From positions 6,033,100-6,097,099 of the forward strand of contig JAQFVV010000022.1 of NCBI GenBank assembly GCA_028023455.1: 64,000 nucleotides of DNA, written 5' to 3'. This stretch comes from Epiperipatus broadwayi (lineage: Eukaryota; Onychophora; Udeonychophora; Euonychophora; Peripatidae). The translations under genes were made by a program, and so were the position numbers. Shown here in pieces: positions 58,395-64,000 of the stretch. Position 1 is the stretch's first letter; every line of letters begins with the position of its first letter. The notes under the pieces are model-generated. The model did no database searches, had not been told where the DNA came from, and saw nothing but the letters and a program-made list of their open reading frames with translations.

Positions 58395-59967
58395 GATATT
58401 TTTTGTGATAAATATTTAATTTATAAATGTTAAATACAAGAATTAAATGAATATGTTTTTGCTCATCCTAAATGAAAACAATAAAAATGAATTCGCTCAG
58501 AGGAGAAACAAGAACTTGCCAAAATTCACTAAATATGACGTTTCTGATGCTGCAATGATTAGCATCGTCTCAAGCATCAGTTAAAATAATTCTCTTTAAA
58601 AACTGTTTAATTAGTTGTATTTACATAATAATTATGCAAAATATTAAGTTATATTATTGATACTTTCAAGCACACAATTGACAATTAATTTTCGTATTTT
58701 TTTTTTCTGGAGGTGCTGCAGTGTCGCAGCACTTATGAACCAGCCGTCACAAAGCTCACGTAGAGATTACAGCATTTGGAAAATAAGTTAATGTATTATT
58801 GAATTGGACAGCGATAATGTAACAGTAGTTTTAAATAAAATTTACCAATTTCATATTCATAATTTATTTTGAAGTTAAAAAGCAACGCAATCATATTCTT
58901 ATAGAAAAAATGCAGCATTTATCATAGCACTTGGGAAATTATTTCCATTATGAGACTGATGCGCTATCTGTTGCGTATTGAAAATACAGTCTAATGCGAT
59001 GCGATGAAATATAGTTACTTCTTGTCTAAACTTAGTGATCACAAGCTTTAATAGCGCCATCATCTGGTGTAAAAGGAAAACAACATTTTGTGTTATTTGT
59101 AAACAATATCTAAGCGGGCATTAAATTTACTGCACTGTTTCATTTATTTTTATATGTCAGTCGAATAGATAAAGAGACTATGCATTTATCAATTGGAAAT
59201 GGTTAGCCTTGGAAATGACAGTAGACGTGTAGGGGTGAGGTTGTTTTGCAATCATTTAACGTGTGATTATGTTTTTCTATGTATTTTTCAAGCTTTTTAT
59301 TTATATTAGTAAAATAATAATAGAAGTTAAAATCAATAATAAATTATTCGTGTTTACAGAAACATTATTTAAAATAATGTTTATTTATATGATTTTGTCT
59401 AAATGTCATCTGTGTGAAATTTTATATTACTCAATTGGTTTATTTTTAGATCCGTTTTTTTTTCATATTTGAATTTTTTCTTTTTTATTATATATATGCT
59501 ATATAAACACGAAGACTTCTTTTGTTTTCGTGTTTGAAATAATTTTTGTATAAAATATGTGGATTAATAATCTTAATTATTGGAATAGCGTCGCTTTAAT
59601 TTTAAAAAAAATGATACAGGGCGAATCTTATTAGACTGAAAATTTGGGAGTATTGCTAAATTACTGCATGATTTTCTTATGAAATCAGTGCGAATTAGTT
59701 AATAACAGAATCAGGAAAATGTAGTTATATTAAATAGTAAAAGTAAAAAAAAAAGATTTTTTTTCTTTAAATATATTTTTCGTGTTGATCGCCTGGTTTA
59801 GTTATTATTGGATTTATTAGGCTCTGTAAGTCTATTTACGCTCATGTCGATCGTATGAATGTTTTTTTTTTTTTTTTTGCGAGTCTATTCGTAAAATTTT
59901 CAAAACAATATTCATTACTTTGTGATTATGTTTCATCATGCAATTTGATCATGTGTCGTTGACATAT
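58395..59967. other. Upstream flank of the hAT gene and AT-rich stretch
   Basis: A palindromic ggtgctgcagtgtcgcagcac lies at about 58712-58732 with caaagctcacg downstream. It could be part of the hAT 5' region. Nothing else is supported. Confidence 0.4.
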
Positions 59968-60160
59968 TAAACAAGGCAAAACTCTCAATACAGTAGTGCC
60001 ACCCTGTGACAACAAGAGTAATTAATGGATGACAGAAGGCTTACTCTGATTACTCTGGTTGGCACAGGGTGGCACTACTGTATGGAGAGTTTTGCCTTGT
60101 TTATAACAATTATGTGCTAGTATAAGAAATGGTGAGCATGTGATGTTTAGTTGTTGACAT
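59968..60160. mobile_element. Palindromic family A element, copy 8 (arms only)
   Basis: A compact hairpin: ttaaacaaggcaaaactctc through cagtagtgccaccctgtg, a short loop with ggatgacagaaggctta, then the inverted arm ending gagagttttgccttgttta at 60103. The family tail ggtgagcatgtgatgttta follows. The core is absent. Confidence 0.85.
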
Positions 60161-60329
60161 ATTATGGTAAACAATCTTCATCCTATATTACCACTACCTA
60201 TTACTATGATTATTAATTATTAAGACATAAAGAAAAAGACCATCAAACAAATAGAAGTTATACAAGAAAAAATAGCAAAAAGAATAGTTAAAGATAGAAA
60301 AATGACTGCCTGTCCCCAATTAGATTTCA

Positions 60330-60690
60330 ATGTAAGATGAAAGATATCACATGATCACTTTTCATTATGCCTACGCAAGCTGAATAGCTTAGATTGAAAG
60401 CATTATTGTGTTGTCAGTTTGGGCTGACAACCTTATAGTTAACCAAAATGGTAAAAGGTGTTTACTGGATGGGGTGACTAGATCGAAAGATCTAGATGCA
60501 TTGCTCCCAGATTCAAGGTTCCTCATTGATAAAAGCCATAAGCTAGAAACCAGTTTGAGGATGTTAGATGGGAAGGCACTGGATAGAGATTATGATGCAC
60601 ATTTTTCTAGCATCTGTTGATTACTAGAGGTTACTTACACTAGGTGGCACTAGTACATGGAAAAAATTACTACTGTTTTAAGGTTGAAAG
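60330..60690. mobile_element. Palindromic family A element, copy 9 (variant)
   Basis: The outer left end agatatcacatgatcac and cctacgcaagctg match the inverted tail of other copies. The core reads agattcaaggttcctcattg and gctagaaaccag. The right end with ctagcatctgttgatta and acttacactaggtggcac matches the fragment at 1.02 kb, defining a subfamily. Confidence 0.7.
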
Positions 60691-61132
60691 ATGCTATATA
60701 GGCAATAGATGAAAAAGATTATGCTTACTTAATCTCAGGTTTGCCAAACCACATTCACTATTTCTATATCTTAAATAAAATAATCATTAGCTGCACTATA
60801 AAAGAATTAAATATATATTTGTATTCTTTTTTTTTATTATTAAATTTGTTTATAATATCTGATAAAATTTGATGGTGAATGAATATAGACACATGTTATT
60901 GCTTTCATAAAATAAATCTGTAAATTCAGTTGTTTTTATGCCTCTCTAGAGTTTTATATATAATAGTGAATTATCTTGTTTCAAAGGAGCAGTCATTTTT
61001 AAATAACATTTTCTGAATCCTATTTTAAAGCTTATCAAAATCTTTTATCACTGCTTATACACTTTACATATCTGTATATTTGAAATGAACTAAAACATAT
61101 ATGCAGGTTCATTTTAATTGCAGTGATGGTTA
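60691..61132. other. AT-rich stretch, no gene seen
   Basis: No supported feature. Confidence 0.4.
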
Positions 61133-61140
61133 GTTTAGAC

Positions 61141-61757
61141 CAGAGGGTTGTCAAACTTTTTAACACAAGCCATTTTGTTGAAATCTTCCTTCCTCCCTTT
61201 CCCCATTAAAGAGGCAGAAGGAGAGAGGTGAAAAATATGTCCCTCAAAAATTTGAATTTCTGAATGGCTGTAGATATATTTGAATATTTGTTTTAATAAT
61301 AGAACATAGTAGAATCCAGAGATATCCTGACAAAAATATAAAATTCTCTTAAAAATAAATAAAAACAAAAAATAATTTTGATAGTTGGGTTTATTCATAA
61401 ATTTTTAATATTTAAATATTCATCATATACAATAATTACTATTCTGTAATAAATCTGAATTCAAGAACAATGTAATGCACATTTTTTTCTCTACTATTTT
61501 TTTTTCGTTTTTTTTTTTCATATGTCAAAGCATCAGCCGGGAAGCAAACCTGGGACAACTACTTGTAAGGCAGCTATGCTGACCACTCGGCCACCAACGC
61601 TTGACATTTTTTCCTCTACTAGAATCATCAAAATATCTATTTACAAATTACAAGAGGTAATAAAAAAATATGTTTATATTTATCATGCTAAAAAGAAATG
61701 CAAGGTTGGGGTCAAATAGCGACATTTGATTTGCAAACCATAGTTTGCTGACTCTTG
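61141..61757. mobile_element. Non-autonomous hAT (Charlie-like) element
   Basis: The left end CAGAGGGTTGTCAAACTTTT and the right end, read inverted as CAAGAGTCAGCAAACTATGG, are hAT-type termini. The flanks gtttagac (61133-61140) and gtctagat (61758-61765) form an 8-bp duplication with two transitions. The last part, caaatagcgacatttgattt, resembles the end of Charlie-type MITEs. No protein; a SINE is nested inside. Confidence 0.65.
61497..61606 (-). mobile_element. tRNA-derived short SINE, family B copy 5
   Basis: Nested in the hAT MITE. Flanked by tttttttctctacta (61482-61496) and ttttttcctctacta (61607-61621). The minus strand carries tggtggccgagtggtcagc and a decayed B box, with an A-rich tail of about 20 bases broken by one G and one C. 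Confidence 0.85.
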
Positions 61758-61765
61758 GTCTAGAT

Positions 61766-62290
61766 AAAAGTCTTTTTGAGTGTTTTTATAATCCTTTACT
61801 TATATAGATCTTCTTTCATAGGTTGATGCTTATATAATATTAATCCCTGTCTTACAAAAAAAAATTCTATGGGTTACTATAAAATAAAAACTGAGAAATA
61901 GTATGAAAATACATAGACTTATGCTCATATAATAAAATGTCTGGTTTATTAAAAGAAATTATGGATTACTATGGAAAGAAGTCAATTATAGAAAACACAA
62001 TCTTAGAACTAATATGAAATTGGTAAGTAGCATTATTTAAATTATCAACAATAAATAAATAGCACCCAAAAAAGATAATATATCAATTAATATTGCAATG
62101 TTTTCTGTCCTTCTCAATGTAGCACATATATTATGAACATTTGTAGATATTATAGAGAGAGACGTCAAGATCTTGTTTCTTTTAAGTTAAATTTTTTTTT
62201 TCTTTTGTAAATGTTATATATATTACACAACAGCTCCTATAATCATATTGATAAACTAAAAAGAATGATGTTTTGTTTTCTATTTATAGT
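61766..62290. other. AT-rich stretch, no gene seen
   Basis: No supported feature. Confidence 0.4.
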
Positions 62291-62294
62291 TTAA

Positions 62295-63972
62295 ATGGTA
62301 ATCATCTGAAATCCGTGCACGGCCGCTTGATGGTGTTGTTTATGTGTCAAAACACATAAAAATGCCGTTTCTGCAGCCGGCCTTATGGCTAATACAACAT
62401 TTATATTGTATTACCCAAGCAGGCCACTTTACATGACATTGCACAAAAATATTATGCCCTGTTTTGTGCTTCGAAACTATTTATGTGCATTTGTTCTATT
62501 CATAGCTGATTACCTTATCGCTTGAGGGTATTTTAATTGCAAGTCGGTACAACTTTTCAAATCTCCATAATAGAGTAATGTCATTTATATTTAAATAATG
62601 TTGTTAATTACTAATAATTGTTATATGGTCCCCACCCTTCCCTAAAAAAAATGTTAATATGTAAAAAATTGGCAACGGATATGTTCGAACACGCTTCGAC
62701 AAAGCTCATGCACTAAGTCACATTTCAGCATGGAAAATATATGAGACCAATAAAATGTCTGAGAAAAACGTGCAATTTTTAAACTTTTCAGAATTGCCGA
62801 GTACAGAAAGTGAGACTATGTTTTTTTTTAGGCACATAATGTCTTCCCAAACTCCAGACTGTTTTTATTACAGCAATAAAATGATAAATAAAAATAAGTC
62901 AAAAAGTCCAAAGTTTGTGTATTTTTTTTATTTCATTAGAAATTGACAAATATTTGGATTATCTTTTTTCAGCGGGGTTAAAATAAATTACTATTTTTGT
63001 TTACTTTTTGTTAATACTAACAAAGTATGAAACCCCCCAAAAAAGCAGTTTATTGTAGAAGCCAAAAAAAAAAAAAAAAAGATAATTCAAACGAAATATA
63101 AATAAAAAGTGAGAAAAAGTTGTTGAAAAAAAAAAAATTATTGATTTTTTCGTTACAATTATTTATCCGAAGGTGGGGGTTTCAAAACAATTTTTTACCC
63201 TCTAAAAACACAAAAGTTATTTTGGATTTAATAAGAAGAAAAACAATTTGGTCAATCAAAAAGAAAGTAGAAAAAATTCAAAACAATTCCCAAATACTTG
63301 TATTATATTTTTCAGTGAGGTTAAAATAAATTACTATTTTTGTTTACTTTTTGTTAACAATAACAAAGTATGAAACCCCCCCAAAAAGCTGTTTATTGTA
63401 GAAGCCAAAAAAAAGGCTAATTCAAATGAAATATAAATAAAAGTAAAAAGTGAAAAAAAGTTGTTTAAAAAAAAATTATTGACTTGTTTTTACAATTATT
63501 TATCTGAGGGTGGGGGTTTCAAAACAATTTTTTAACCACCAAAAACACAAAAGTTACTTTTGATTTAATAATAAAACCAATTTAGTCAACCAAAAAAAAA
63601 AAAAGATAGAAAAAACAAAGTCAAAACAAGTCCCAAGTGATTGTATTATATTTTTTTGGCAGGGTTAAAACAAGTTTTTTTCTCGTGAAGCAGTCAAAAG
63701 TTTTAAAATCAGAAAAATAAACACAAAAGTTAAATTACTAAAATTTGTTGAATAAAGAAAAATGTCAGTGTAAAAAAAAAACAATGAAAATGAATATAAA
63801 AATTTGTTTAATAAAAAAGAAATCATGTTATAAATGAAATAAAAATTTGTTTAATCAAAAAAAAATCTTGTTATATAAAAAAAAGTTGCGGCCCGGTAAC
63901 GTTACATTTGATTGATTTTGTATAGCATCAATGCCATCAAACGGCGGTGCCTGGATTTCAGATGATTACCAT
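62295..63972. mobile_element. TIR-bounded DNA transposon, non-autonomous
   Basis: The left end ATGGTAATCATCTGAAATCC is identical, inverted, to the right end, and similarity continues to about 44 bp. TTAA flanks both sides (62291-62294 and 63973-63976), which fits piggyBac-type insertion, but because the flanks read TTTAAA a TA duplication is equally possible. No transposase is recognisable. A 63-codon frame at 62755 matches nothing I know. Confidence 0.7.
62971..63690. repeat. Tandem duplication of 343 bp inside the TIR element
   Basis: The unit starting ggttaaaataaattac and containing gtatgaaaccccccaaaaa and gtgggggtttcaaaac begins near 62971 and again near 63314, with a partial third start near 63657. 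The copies differ at many sites. Confidence 0.85.
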
Positions 63973-64000
63973 TTAAATTATTATTTATCATTAATATAGA

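Noticed and set aside
58712-58745. Right-end TIR of the intact hAT element (gctgcagtgtcgcagc)
   Set aside because: No inverted partner or 8-bp duplication was found left of the gene, so the boundary cannot be claimed.
62755-62946. 63-codon frame as a transposase exon of the TIR element
   Set aside because: No catalytic motif or known family could be recognised.

Overview
The window looks like intergenic or intronic DNA from an animal nuclear genome. It is very AT-rich (roughly 70% by eye), has no compact gene array or bacterial-style operon, and almost every recognisable protein belongs to a transposable element. The mix is typical of an invertebrate: Ty3/Gypsy LTR elements with a serine-tRNA-type primer site, a CR1-like LINE whose first protein carries a PHD finger and a GDS esterase, an RTE-like LINE tail, hAT transposases of the ZMYM1-like kind, tRNA-derived SINEs and palindromic foldback elements. 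A mollusc is plausible, but the sequence alone does not prove it. I found no convincing host protein-coding gene.

Layout. 0-13 kb: mostly anonymous AT-rich DNA with a TATA/initiator promoter candidate near 5.65 kb, two suspicious G/C homopolymer blocks (2.2 and 4.7-5.0 kb), a 97-bp tandem array at 11.3-11.8 kb and several short dispersed repeats. 13-16.4 kb: a palindromic element, then a complete but internally deleted gag-only LTR retrotransposon with a 5-bp target duplication. 16.4-35 kb: SINEs, foldback elements (one with inverted 42-bp tandem repeats around a tRNA-like core), an RTE-like LINE end and long blank stretches. 35-43 kb: a decayed CR1-like LINE, two copies of the common palindromic element, and a decayed Gypsy element on the minus strand. 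43-53 kb: more foldback elements and short repeats. 53-58.4 kb: a broken hAT transposase interrupted by a miniature LTR element (TRIM), followed by an apparently intact 680-residue hAT transposase on the minus strand. 60-64 kb: more palindromic elements, a non-autonomous hAT element with a SINE nested in it, and a TIR-bounded element ending at the window edge.

How the parts relate. These are layers of insertion, not a pathway. Order can be read where elements nest: SINE inside hAT MITE, TRIM inside hAT pseudogene, foldback inside a TA-flanked element. The most unusual signal is that two different miniature LTR elements both carry tandem arrays that repeat the LTR-end/primer-binding-site junction. 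One of them also carries two perfect CArG-box sequences upstream of the TATA box in each LTR. All coordinates of repeat edges were set by eye and may shift by some bases.
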